Under the pieces are notes generated by a model. The model saw only the letters and a program-made list of their open reading frames with translations. It did no database searches and had not been told where the DNA came from. 64,000 bases of DNA, from NCBI GenBank assembly GCA_973895155.1, contig OZ316899.1, positions 5,952,001-6,016,000 of the forward strand, written 5' to 3'. Both the position numbers and the translations under genes were made by a program. This document shows positions 45,781-56,830 of this stretch, piece by piece; position 1 is the first letter of the stretch; each line of letters opens with the position of its first letter. The stretch comes from Marsupella aquatica. Lineage: Eukaryota > Marchantiophyta.

Positions 45781-46854
45781 CAGAGCACAATATGACTAAA
45801 TAGGGCCTATATTTCTGGTCATATCCACCAAATAAAGTACCGGTCATTAATTAAAGATGTCATGGGAGTAGTCATTGCGGTTGGGATTGCGGTCTCATTG
45901 GAGATGGTGTTATCTACCCCCTAGCTAGAGTCTTTTACCAACTAAATATTAAAATGTGAATTCCTTAATTTAAATGCACACATAAAAGGGAGAAGAGAGG
46001 GCATAAAATTTTCTGTCTTTTTCTCCAAACATTAAAAGAAAAATACATGATAGTTTGATTTTTTGCATATTTGACTTAGTTAATGGAAAACTCATTGAAC
46101 TGTCAAAACTAAGGGTTTTAACTTGAAGTAGTCAGGGTTGATTAAAATGTGGGAAAGGAGTTTAGAGTGTGACTTGGGGGGAATGACATCGCAATATTGC
46201 ACTCTTGAGGGGTCCTCATGCTCTGGTGGCACAATGTTTTAACAAGTACCCCAAATCCAAAAATACTCTAATTTGCCCTAAATCCCGGCCCCCTCCCCCC
46301 TCTTCCAAACGTTTGGCAAGGAATTGGCCATAATTCACATATCTAGTTCAAAAATTTCACCTTCAACTAGCTAATCCACCTCACGGTACAAAATTATTAC
46401 TCGCTTAGGACATTTTAGGGTTTAGTGTCACAAAGCTGCCAGTGCATTAACAGGTCATTTACATGCCACTTACATCTTTTTACACCTCTTTACAGGGTCC
46501 GAAGTTAAACTTACACCCTGTCAAATTTCCTCACCTATTGTCTTTTCTAACTCAGCTTGAGTACCCAACCCTGGTCATCCAAGTTTGACTTGGGTGTCGA
46601 CAACAGGGTTCTAAAACGCGGCTTTACAAGCTATATTACACTCTAGTTGTTTCTTACAAGTCTGTAAACCCTACTCACTTCCCTCCTTCCTAATTCAAAC
46701 TCTAGCTCTCTCCACGTAGAAACGTTGCACGCGCCCACACCACCGCCTTTTTTTTCCTAAACTTTCTAGCCATGTGTTTGTTTCAACTCTATCCCGAACA
46801 CTCTCCACAAATGTCGTGCTCATGCATCGCCTTGTGTTCTAAGCTTTCTAGCTA
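45781..46854. other. CACTA-3 interior, no supported gene
   Basis: AT-rich sequence without ORFs of note. C-rich patch at 46285-46310. It may include a promoter for the exon-like segments that follow, but no TATA box could be singled out. Confidence 0.5.
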
Positions 46855-48450
46855 TGGCTTCCAGCCCTTCAAAACTTATAGAGCTCTTCTCTCGACTCAA
46901 GTACTCCAGATCAAATGTAATTAAGCTCTCTTTGGAATGTTTCCTGGATCTATTTGTTTCGTCAGTTGTTTCCTTGAACAGTGTGTTGCCTTTCTGATTT
47001 CTTGAATTTGAATGGCAGATTTTGGAGGAGCCAACTCACATGGTTTTGATTCTTTTATTAATCGGCTGCTCTTTCCCTCTTTAATTGAATCTTCAAAGAG
47101 AACCGAGCGTGCTGCTATCTATGCTCACCTTATTAAATATTTTTTTCAGTTTTGACTTCTACATTGATACTGCCAAACGTTCGCTCGATCTTCTTCGAAT
47201 GATTTTCCTCCCCCGTGACCACTTCGCCTCAGTCTTGCTTGCTGTGCTCTGCGCCCAAGCTCCGTTGATGTCATAATGAGCCAGTGAGTATCAATTTCTT
47301 TAATCCACATCTCTCTTGCTTAGTTTTTGCCTCCACGTACCCCGGCTCTTCTGCCCATTTTTCTGCTTCAATTCATTTCCCAAAAATTCCGCTTTGCCCT
47401 TGATTTCTCAAATGCTACTTGAATGGATTGACTGATTCCAATTAACCCCGTTGTTCCTTGCACTCCAGCTAAGTCTTGCTTTGTGAGTTCAATTTCCAAG
47501 ATCCGTTGTTGTCTTCTTCTGGATTTTGCACTCCACTGGCCTACCTCTTGAAATGTATATGTGAATTTATTTCTACCATCATGAACTGCCCCAATGGACC
47601 TTGATTGCATTTTTCACTTTCTTGTCTATTGCGCTGATGCTGCCGTCTACTTCTGTGCCTACCAAAAACTCACATCCCCTGGATCAAAGTTCATATTGGG
47701 CTGACGCGCGGTGCATGACTTGTTCTCATCGGAGCCAATTGCAGTAGTGATTATTGTATTCCTTTTGTTTGGATTCAAACCGTCAAGAGGTCTGTATAGG
47801 TCAAAACATGGAGACGTAGATTTTACAACACGCACCTTTTGCCATTTATTGCTTGCCTTTTACAATTTGCATGTTGTTACATGATCGTGCTTTTTGTACA
47901 CATACAGAACACTAATTCTACTTGACACAAGGATTTACGTTTTTCTTTTTAGGTGCAATCATTGGCGAATCGAGTCATCTGGAAGATCAAATTCATTATT
48001 CCTCAAAGTACTTTATGGAGCTACTTCATACCAATTGGTGATCTCGTTAGCAGGTCCAGGTGGGAGTGGCAATGAGGAACTTGCAAAAGAATTATTAAGT
48101 AGTTCAGTATGCATATGACTTGCAAATCTAGGTAGGCACCTAAAGTTTTGATTCCTTTCATTGAACTTTTGATGATTATTCTATGCATTCTGCCGGCAGC
48201 CAATAGAAAAGGAGAATATATGCAGACATTGCTAGCTACAAACAAAAGCCTTTACAAACAAAAGCCTTTTGACCTGTTACGTAGACTGAAGCATTTTCTC
48301 TGTCCTTCTGTGGCTTTTCTATTCAGGTGAAATCAAATTATATCTATGTCCTTGTCTTTTGTCTCAAGAGAGAAGCAAGTGGCCGGTACTAGACCTTAAA
48401 GCCAGCTTAGACAAACTAAGGGATGCCTACGTACGCCACTTCAGGTAATG
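46855..48450 (+). pseudogene. Exon-like fragments of unknown captured gene(s) in CACTA-3
   Basis: ATG at 46855 opens 'MASSPSKLIELFSRLKYSR', followed by a GTAATT donor-like site at 46919. Further exon-like pieces: 47953-48040, after a TTTTTAG acceptor ('GAIIGESSHLEDQIHYSSKY' in one frame), and 48361-48445 ('KWPVLDLKASLDKLRDAY') followed by GTAATG. They keep exon-intron texture but I do not recognise the parent gene and cannot prove they belong together. Confidence 0.4.
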
Positions 48451-48727
48451 CTTTCTGCTAGGTTTACCTCAATTTCCTTTCTTGCGTATGTTGTTCTGTG
48501 TAGATGTGCCATTGCTGGTCACTTAATCAGTTACATGGGAACTTTCTTGAATTATAATATCTGACCCTATTGATGGTGTAAACCTATTGTGTAACCAGTC
48601 TAATGCTTGTTGTCTCCACCTGGTTACTATCTCCCTCTCTCCTAAAGTGGACTAAAAAATGTTGCTTTCAAATCTACCGTGTTGTATTTAATTACTAAGA
48701 CATACATCGTGCAATTATTTATGTGTG

Positions 48728-48890
48728 GAATTCATTTCCTGTAGTATTGGATGAGAGCTCAAATGTTTCTCTGTCCAATTCATTTCCCGTAGTATCAAAT
48801 AAGGGCTCAATTGTTTCTCTGTGCAATTCATTTCCGGTAGTATCAAATAAGAGCTCAATTGTTTCTCTGTGCAATTCCCTTTCTGTAGTA
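48728..48890. repeat. 48-bp tandem repeat, about 3.4 units
   Basis: Units start near 48728, 48776, 48824 and 48872 and share CAATTCATTTCC, GTAGTAT and GAGCTCAATTGTTTCTCTGTG-type words, with few differences between the middle two. Non-coding, inside CACTA-3. Confidence 0.85.
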
Positions 48891-49019
48891 TTTAATTAAT
48901 AAGAGGTAATGTGTGTTTCAATTATAAGAAAACCTTCATTGAAGATTCAAAGTGTCTTGCACTCATGAAATGTCAGTCATTGTGCTTTATTGATATAAAT
49001 CACAAATGAAACGCACCTG

Positions 49020-49330
49020 AAAACACTAGAGCTACTTTCTTGGAGATTAGCCACGTTTATCTTCCTAATCCAATCAAGCTTGATTGTCCTTCATGGTATA
49101 AACATGTAGAGAAGTATGGTCGGTGGATGGCCCACATATGGTATGAAAATGTCATTCAGTTACAAGTATTCTTGTATTTGAAGCTGAGCTTAGCGCTGTT
49201 GACATAGATTCTCTGGGTTTTGAATTTTATCAATGGTCGATGCATCATAAGCAAGGGCTCTTGACTGACTATGACATCGATGAGCACTTTTTAGATTTTT
49301 GGGGTGTGGTAGGGTCTAAGTGAATGTCCT
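49020..49330 (+). other. Exon-like open stretch in CACTA-3
   Basis: In one frame 'AVDIDSLGFEFYQWSMHHKQ' and 'DYDIDEHFLDFWGVV' read without stops (about 49180-49320). This looks like genuine protein sequence rather than noise, but no family is recognised. It could be part of the host gene captured next to the HSP90 exons. Confidence 0.35.
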
Positions 49331-49579
49331 CCCTACATGGAATTTGAAATTTGCATATGATTGAAATGTGTATTGCATATCATATTGTTCTGCTCATTTG
49401 AAATTCTTACAAAAGAATGACATGGCCTCTGCAGACAAAGACAAAGAAAGACATAGAGAACAGCTGGGATCCCAACAGGCAACTTACTTACCCAAAGGGA
49501 TATTGTCTGTTCACGATACCTTGTCTTACTGTACAGCTTGAGCAATAACATAATACTTTTTGTTGGCGTATTTTTATAG

Positions 49580-50360
49580 TTGAATTCAACAATGGCACAA
49601 AGATCAACTACAACGGGTTCTTCAAGAGCACATTTGGGGATTTCATGGATTTAATGGCTTGTATTCACTTCAATACTGAGGTATACTAATAATTATAATA
49701 AATCTTGCAACCAAAAGACTTCAGCAAGTGTTTGCATGTGCACGGACTGCAATGATTTCTATTCTGACAGATTTTGATTCTTATGGTGACTCATCTTTCC
49801 AGCTTTTAGTTCACATGCCCCTGAAACCTGTTGTATTTTTGGGTTTTTTTTTTCAGGGGGAGATTGATTTCAAAAGTCAGATTCTTTATATTCTAGGGAT
49901 GGCTCCTTTCAATGTACCAATGATATTTTGAGTCAAAAGTTAAAAAACTTTACATCAAGAGTCTTCATCTCTGACAAGTGTGATGATTGGGGAACTGGTA
50001 AAGACAACTGCCCCTTACTTTATATTTTTCTTTCAGAGTTTCTGTCCTATGTCGCCTAGCTATGTTTTTTGGTTGTACTCAGCATCTTTACAGGCAAAAC
50101 TTCTATGGAAGACCTATATCCTGTGGGCAGAGATACCATGAGGACATGTTCATATTACAGATCTATAACTCAGCCAATGACTGCCTTGCATGCAAGCTGC
50201 ATTTTCTCATACTAGACATTTGTACCGGTGATACTAGAAATTAATCAGCTTTGCCTACCTGGAACTAATTACTGAATTGTGCGTCCATGCAGTTCCCTGG
50301 ATTTGTAAGGTTTTTGAAAGGAGTGGTTGATTCAAATCATCTTCCATTGAATGTCTCCAG
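49580..50360 (+). pseudogene. Captured HSP90 (plastid/mitochondrial type) fragment, three exons with introns
   Basis: HSP90 is an ATP-driven chaperone; this piece is from its middle domain. Exon a, 49580-49680, ends 'YNGFFKSTFGDFMDLMACIHFNTE', resembling the F-x-K-T-F ... H-F-x-x-E stretch of organellar HSP90. Exon b, 49857-49997, after a T-rich ...CAG, starts 'GEIDFKSQILYI-LGMAPFN' and, after a frameshift near 49928, continues 'RVFISDKCDDWG'. Exon c, 50293-50360, reads 'FPGFVRFLKGVVDSNHLPLN' then 'VS' and ends at a GT donor. 'RVFISD', 'KGVVDS' and 'LPLNVS' are hallmark HSP90 motifs, and 'LGMAPFN' points to the plastid/mitochondrial type rather than the cytosolic one. The ATPase domain and the C-terminal dimer domain are absent, so no chaperone is made. 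Retained introns show capture at the DNA level. Confidence 0.8.
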
Positions 50361-50499
50361 GTAGTCACAATGTATTCAAATCGTCTCTTTCTGCCAATTT
50401 AGGGTTTGGGCCTCCAAAGTTGTTTTTGAATGTACATGCTTCTTGACTTTTCACATCATTCTAGCTTCTAAAGTGATAACTGGTTTTCCACTCTTTCTT

Positions 50500-50640
50500 T
50501 CTATACTTGATAGAGATACCATTCTTGAGTCAGGATGTGGTTTGAATCTGGATAGGTACAATGATCTTCTTAAAGAACTTTCTGGTCATCCAAACATGCT
50601 CGATCCAGGATACATGTCTCCAGGTAGTCACAGTGTATTC
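50500..50640 (+). other. Second exon-like fragment downstream of HSP90 exons
   Basis: An open stretch reading 'SGCGLNLDRYNDLLKELSGH' and 'MLDPGYMSPG' ends in CTCCAG|GTAGTCACAGTG. It does not match the next part of HSP90. The junction sequence CTCCAGGTAGTCACA(A/G)TGTATTC occurs at the end of HSP90 exon c too (50354) and may reflect how the two pieces were joined. Confidence 0.35.
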
Positions 50641-50799
50641 CACATGGGGTGCACTAGATGCGGCTATTTACCCTGCCTACTTTGTTTCATATGCTTAAAT
50701 AATATATCATCTTTCCTGGGTCTGCTGGCATTAACTTACAATTCCCTGGCCCTTGGTAAAATTTACTTGCAGGAGGCATGACACAGAGTTTATTTCAAA

Positions 50800-51340
50800 T
50801 GTATAGTTCTAACAGAAAGTGGAATATAGAACATCTACCTACCATTGAAGAGCTGGTTGAACAATGAGATGAGAAGCCAACTATCTCATGGTTTAGCTCT
50901 ACATGCAAACTAAACCATCAGTTATATATAGCATTGAGATTAGACGAAAAGGCATGGATGTGCCCAAATCTAGACTACACTTACTTATCATGTCCCCAAG
51001 CTGTCCAGGATCTGTAATATGAGCCATCTGATCCATGGTGACATTTAACTTGTGGTTTTTTTAGTGTCTTTGTGTTTTAGGCACACATTCTTGAAGGAGA
51101 GTTCATAGTGATGATTTTCAATGCTTATGGTGAACAAATGTTCTAATTGCCATAGTATGACACAGAGTTAGTGTCTGGATGTACAACATGTGAGTTAATA
51201 AATTGTTTGCATTATTCCATGTGATATGATTGTATGTGTTGGCATTTCCTGTGGATCATTGTTCAGCATAATATTATACTCTTTGAATTCTTGTTCTCTT
51301 TGCTTCATGAATGATATGATTGGTTGTACGTGACATGACT
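50800..51340. other. CACTA-3 interior, no supported gene
   Basis: AT-rich, no ORF of note and no repeat recognised. Confidence 0.5.
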
Positions 51341-51344
51341 CATG

Positions 51345-51770
51345 TAGCACTGCCAGCAAAGGTTATAAAGTTATAACTTCAATTCCAGTCATATAACATC
51401 TACCAAATATGCAAAGGATGTATTGTTATTACTTCAAATCTAGTTGTGTCACCAGTTGTAAAGGTTGTCTGGATACAACTGGGGTTTCTAGTTGTGTAAC
51501 CAGTTGTAAAGGTTGTCTGGTTACAATCGGGTTTCTAGTTGTGTAACCAGTTGTAAAAGTTATCTGGTTATGACCAGGGTTACAACTTCAATTTTAGTTA
51601 TATAACAAGTATTGAAAGTGTATAACAATGCATCTTTATGACCCCAAATCTAGTCATATAACAAGTAATAAAGATTTGTCTACTTACTACTTTAACTTTA
51701 GTCATAAAAAAAGTTCTAAAGGTGTCAAAAGATATATGGTTGTCACTTCAATTCTAGTTGTTTTAAGGCA
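51345..51770. repeat. Right subterminal repeat array of CACTA-3
   Basis: Repeated TCTAGTTGTGTAACCAGTTG and related words at about 51429, 51487 and 51533 (period about 50-58), then looser copies (ACTTCAATT-TAGT-ATA-AAC) to 51770. The CTAGTTGT core is the inverted counterpart of ACAACTA in the left array. Confidence 0.7.
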
Positions 51771-52161
51771 TCATGTCACCCTCCAACTTTAAAGAAACGT
51801 ACAATGCCCATATCACATTCCAATGTTTCTGGAGAAGGGACATTGACCAGGTGTGACATTTGACACATGTCACCCTCCAATGTTTTTGGAGACTGCCACA
51901 TGTCTAGTTATCATTTGTCAATAAAAGTCATGATAGTAGTTGTTTTGGATGAAACCTAAAGAACTGTTTTTTTCTAGTTGTTTAAGACCGTCGGGTTTGA
52001 AAACAACGGTGACATAAACAACTCAATATTTTTTAGTACTTGTTGTAAATAACTCTATGCTCAATATCACTGGTTGTCTAAAGCGACTGACATTAGTGCA
52101 CTCAAACCGTTGAGTTGTAAATTGTCCGTTAGTACTCTAAAACAAGTTAATGAGGTAGTGA

Positions 52162-52185
52162 TAAAACACCGATTTCCTTCTAGTG
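52162..52185. repeat. Right terminal inverted repeat of CACTA-3
   Basis: TAAAACACCGATTTCCTTCT then AGTG; its reverse complement matches 20 of 24 bases of the left end. Followed by GTG, the target duplication. Confidence 0.92.
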
Positions 52186-52188
52186 GTG

Positions 52189-53115
52189 GTGGAGCACCCT
52201 AATCCATCAGATGAGGCCGAGTGCTACCGCGTGTCAACAAGAGCCAAGCGGAAGGAAGAGAAACAAGAGGAGAAACGCCGGAAAAAGCAAGATACTATGC
52301 CGGTGCAGCCAGCGATAGATATACCCCCGGAGAAGGACGATGACTATCGTCGGGACAACCCAAAGCTATTTTAACCCCGCATTGAAGAGTTGGTAAAGAA
52401 ACAGTTGGAGGCCTACGAAGCACAATAATACCAAAAGGCAATCGATAAGGACATCAAAGCAGCCGAGGCCGCCCAACGACAGGAGCAAGAAAAGCGGGAG
52501 GAGGAAGCCAAGCAGCAGCCAAAGGAAGAAAAGAAGGAGGATTACGATATTAAGAAAGACGTGAAGAGTTGCCCGGTTACAGCAATGGTAGGGAAACTGC
52601 TGCAGAACAATCCTCAGTGCCGATGGCAATTGAGGGAGTTGCTCATGGGTTGGCGACGGAGACAACTACCATGAGTTGGGATTGCGGACTGCAACATGAT
52701 ATGCGAGGACCTAGGAGCGCTGGACATCTCGATTGAGATCAATAATTGTACCATCAAGATGGTTCTTGTGGACGGGGGAGCGGGAGTCAACATCATGACT
52801 GAGGAAACATCAATCAAGTTGGGGTACCTCACGTATCAACCCACAGCGCGTGCTATCAGGTTAGCAAATGGGGCCAGGGTCCTTCCATTGGGCACACTTA
52901 CCAAGGTGCTCACTCTTGTAGGAGGGGTGGATTTCTATCTCAATTTTGTAGTCATGAGGCTGGTTTGGCCATCCTCTTATCCGGTCCTTCTGGGCAGGCC
53001 TTGGCTGTACAAGGGCCGTGTAGTCACGGATTGGGGAAAGGAGCTGCGATTCGGAACACCCACGGTACGAGTATCTTGGGCAATGGATGATTATCAGGGT
53101 GAAACCCCACAGTGA
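52189..53115 (+). pseudogene. Element B: end of gag, and protease
   Basis: Continues the gag frame from 40942 with 'VEHPNPSDEAECYRVSTR' and a highly charged E/K/R stretch, with TAA stops at about 52372 and 52425. The protease region (52696-53115) has the active site 'LVDGGAGVN' near 52770 and the substrate-site motif 'YPVLLGRPWLYKGR' near 52977. A TGA at 53113 ends this frame. Layout and motifs match the protease of element A ('PIDGGSSVN', 'FPVLLGRPWLYKAK'). Confidence 0.88.
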
Positions 53116-56100
53116 CCCGAGGAATACAATTCGGAGACCTCGGAGGAGGAAGAGCTCAACATGATAGAGCTCATCTTGTCCCTTTTCCGAGGAAGATGTT
53201 TTTGGAGTGGAAGCAACACAAGAAACCCATCTCATGAACTACCCGAAAGAGGATATACCCGACATCACCCCAAGTTCCTCCGACGCCTTAGTAGAGGTAC
53301 AGTCCAACCAGGTCATCAGCACGGAAACCACGAAGAGTACAACTACAGCAAAACAGGGAGCCGATGTCACAATCACGAGTGATGACTCTCCTAGTCATGG
53401 GCCTATCAGCCCATTGACCAAAGCCAAAATTCCGATGACCAAGCACAAAAAACGAGTGTCATGGGATCCCTCCATTTGGCAAGAAGAAGAAGTAGTCTCG
53501 ACCCCGGAGCCGATCCCGACCGCACCAATGTACGGAGGAGTTCGCCTAGCAGAGGTAGATGCTAGCCTGGATCCTAGCCTGCGGAACCAAGTGGAGGTCA
53601 TAAGGAAAGAACACTACAGGAAGTATACCATCGGGATGGATAAGACTTTCAACTTAGGTCACGTCTTAACAGGCGAGGCAGAGAAATCTATCCAATCACT
53701 ACTTAGGGAGTATAAAGACGTGTTTGCATGGAGCCATCATGACCTGACTGGAGTCTCCCCCGAGTTAGGAGAACATACGATTGATTTGAACTTAGGAGCG
53801 CACGCTGTACGACAGCGCCAGCGTCGCATGAACCCGAGATATTCCATCTTGGTAAAAGAAGAGATTGATCGTCTCCTAGCCGTGGATATCATCTACCCGG
53901 TGATGGCTAGTGATTGGGTGTCCCCTATTGTCATTGTTCCAAAGAAGGGAGGAACGGATGGAAAACCTAAAATCTGCATCTGTTAGGACTATCGTAAGCT
54001 GAACGACACTACCAGAAAAGACCACTACCCGTTACCATTCACGAATATGGTTCTGGATATGGTAGCCTGAAACAAAATTTATACATTCCTTGATGGTATT
54101 CGGGCTATAATCAAATATGGATCCGCCTTGCAGATCAACTTAAAACAATGTTCACTACGGAATGGGGGACATTCACATTTCGGAGAATGTCGTTCGGGCT
54201 GTGTAACGCCCCGGCCATGTTTCAGCGACTCATGATGAATGTCTTCCATGATTTCCTACGGGAATTTCTGGAAATATTTATCGACAACTTTGCCATCTTT
54301 GGGACCGTTGCCATGCACCCCAAACATCTATGGCGTATGCTACAACGATGCCGAGAGGTTAATCTCAAGCTACATCCCGCCAAATGCTTTTTTGGGGTAG
54401 AGGAGGGAGTGCTACTTGGGCATCGTGTGTCCAAATGGGGTATCAAGGTGGACCAGGAGAATGTCGTGGCCTGGATGGCGGTGGTGTTCCCCGTAGATCA
54501 AAAGGCGGTACGTTCCTTCTTGCGCTGCGTAGGGTATTATTGCCGACTCATTAAAGATGTTGCTAAAATTGTGCTCTCCCTCACGGAGATGATGAAGAAA
54601 GATGTTGCAATCGAGGAGATGCCACGGAGATGGATTGCTTTCGAGGAACTCCGGCAGGCGACTCATCACAACACTCATCATGGTTACCCCGGATTGGAAT
54701 AAAGAATTCCATGTATACGTTGATGTTTCTGGTTTCTACATCGGGTCCGTACTGAGCCAGCTTGACAAAGACGGTCGTGACCACCCCATCTATTACGCTA
54801 GTTGTCAGTTATTCGCGGCAGAGAAGAATTACTCCCCCACCGACCGAGAGGCTCTTGGTATTATCTACTCGGAGGATTATCTTGAAATTCCGACAATATC
54901 TGCTCGGATATAAAGTCATCTTCCACACAGACCATGATAGTTTGAAGTATATGGTAAACAAAGCGGATGTGATGGGACGGATAGCCTGGTGGGTGCTACT
55001 CCTCTAGGAATTCAACTACAAAGTTTGGGTTTGGCCAGGAAAGGCACACCTCAACGCCAACTTCTTTTCAAGGCTGGACGACGTACCTGTTGATCAGTCA
55101 ATTAATGATACTTTTCCGGATGAGGAGTTATTCCACGTAGGGGCGGGAATGCCTACCTGGTATGGCTCAATGATCACCTTCCTCTTAACAGGCCGCATCC
55201 CCGAAGGGATCAATCAGGAGGCTGCCGCTGTGTTTTTACGGAAGGTCGGGCCATATATCATGATACAAGGACACTTACACAAGGAAGGAGTTAACGAGAG
55301 GCTACGGCGCTGCCTAGAATACAAGGAGACTCTCATCGTTATGCGAGCCCTGCACGAGGAAGAAGCTAGAGGCCATTTTGCAGCCATCACGACAGCCCAA
55401 AAGATCTTGGATTTGGGATATTGGTGGCCTACGTTGCATAGAGATGTACAACGCTTTATCAAGGGATGCGATTTGTGCCAACGGGCTGGTGCCCTGAGGA
55501 GAGCCCATAACCACCCCCTCACTTCTGTGCTTCCGCTAGCACCATTTGAGAAGTGGGGCATTAATTACATTGGGCCTTTCACTCCAGTTACCCAAAGATG
55601 TAGATGCAGGTACATCGTGCTAGCCATCAACTACTCCACTAAATGGGTCAAAGCACGAGCTACGGTAAAGGACGACGCCGCAACAAGCGTCGGGTTCTTA
55701 TATGAACAAATTTTTACTCGCTTCAGGCCACCTCTAGAGCTAGTCAGCGATCGGGGAACGCATTTCATCAATGACACCATCGCGCGCCTCACGGAGCGAT
55801 ACCTAGTCAAGCACCACAAGACCACCCCGTACCACCCAAAGGCAAATGGGCCGACACAGAGAGAAAATGGTATTATTGGGAAAATTCTCAACAAAACCGT
55901 AGCCGCGCATAAGACCGATTGGGATGACAAATTATATGCTATTTTTTACTCATACAATTTGGCGTACAAGACTACCACAAGTCACAGTATGTACTTCCTT
56001 GTGTTCGGGCAACATTCGTTGGTCCCAGTCGAGTTTGAAATCCAGACACCACGAGTTAGCATCCGGGATCGTTTATCCCAAGCCGATAGTTCCTCGGATA

Positions 56101-56399
56101 GGGCTTACCAGATTGAAGCCCTAGAAGAAGCTCGACTACTAGTAGCCAGGCACGCGGGAAAACAGCAAGCAGCTTCCAAGAAGCAGCACAACAAGGGACT
56201 ACGGAAGGTAGATGTTGTGACGGGCGACCTGGTCCTTCTATACGATAGTAGGTACATGCAATTTTTGGGGAAACTTCATACTCGCTGGCTGGGCCCGTTC
56301 TTGGTCAATCAAATCTACCCAAATGGATCTCTCGACCTCGCAACGTACGTCGGCGATTTACTTCCCACGCGAGTTAGTTACGATTGTGTGAAGAAGTAG
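53116..56399 (+). pseudogene. Element B pol: reverse transcriptase, RNase H, integrase
   Basis: Linker (53207-53600), RT fingers 'PRYSILVKEEIDRLL' and 'WVSPIVIVPKKGG', stop at 53983, palm from 54148 with 'FGLCNAPAMFQRL' and the catalytic box 'FIDNF' (near 54278), where the usual second aspartate is asparagine. RNase H is 54680-55000 ('FHVYVDVSG', 'TDHDSLKYMV'). Integrase (55149-56399, one long open frame) has the finger 'ALHEEEARGHF ... CDLCQRAG', then 'WGINYIGPF' with N in place of the first catalytic D, 'LVSDRGTHF' with the second D, and 'GPTQRENG' with Q where E is expected. The C-terminal 'TGDLVLLYDSRYM' ends at a TAG at 56397. Stops and frame changes near 54069, 54120, 54702, 54880 and 55006. 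Active-site losses show the copy has been inactive for some time. Confidence 0.9.
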
Positions 56400-56453
56400 C
56401 ATCACCAGGACGATGACGCCAATAGTGATGTTTGCGAGGATGCTTCACAATTA

Positions 56454-56465
56454 AGCAGGGAGCTA
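56454..56465 (+). promoter_or_regulatory. Polypurine tract of element B
   Basis: AGCAGGGAGCTA stands directly before the LTR start TGTGACGCC, as expected for plus-strand DNA priming; compare GAAGAAGGGGCTA before TGTGATATAG in element A. Confidence 0.8.
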
Positions 56466-56821
56466 TGTGACGCCGCCAGCATGGCGGTTAATGATTGATT
56501 CGACCTAGTCGTGCTTAGCGTGCCCCTTTAGGAGCACCGTAGGCCGTAGTTATTAGTATAACGACACTAAGTAGGTAGTACTTATGACTAGGGAATCATT
56601 AGTTAATAAGGGGCATTTATGTTTGGGATGGCGGCGTAGCGCCATTCGTACTCTCGGGTTACAAGCGTGTAAGGGGACACTTCGGGTCCGTATAACAAAT
56701 TCTTGGAGGCGGCTGCTGACACGCTCTGAACCAGACCCGTGAGTGGCCAGTACACTATGAGTGTGAAAATCTTGGCCTATTGGAAGGGAGGAGGGGCTGG
56801 TCGGACGATAAGCCCTTAGAG

Positions 56822-56830
56822 TATAAAAGG
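56822..56830 (+). promoter_or_regulatory. Putative TATA box of element B LTR
   Basis: TATAAAAGG, 356 bases into the LTR, followed about 25-35 bases later by a C/A-rich start-like region. If real, transcription begins near 56855, so the LTR ORF lies downstream of the start and would be the first ORF on the full-length element RNA. Confidence 0.6.

Larger units (their letters stand above)
40943..52185. mobile_element. CACTA-3: 11.2-kb non-autonomous CACTA transposon with captured HSP90 exons
   Basis: Left end CACTAGAAGAAAACTTGTGT at 40943 and right end whose reverse complement starts CACTAGAAGGAAATCGGTGT, finishing TAGTG at 52185; 20 of the first 24 terminal bases agree. The target duplication GTG lies at 40940-40942 and 52186-52188, and excision would restore the gag frame of element B. 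The interior holds subterminal repeats at both ends, five 711-bp tandem repeats, and exon-like gene fragments including plastid/mitochondrial-type HSP90. No tnp2 or other transposase was seen, so mobility would depend on a partner. Its termini differ from those of CACTA-1 and CACTA-2. Confidence 0.92.

Noticed and set aside
49333-49551. Minus-strand ORF in CACTA-3
   Set aside because: No motif and opposite to the captured exons.
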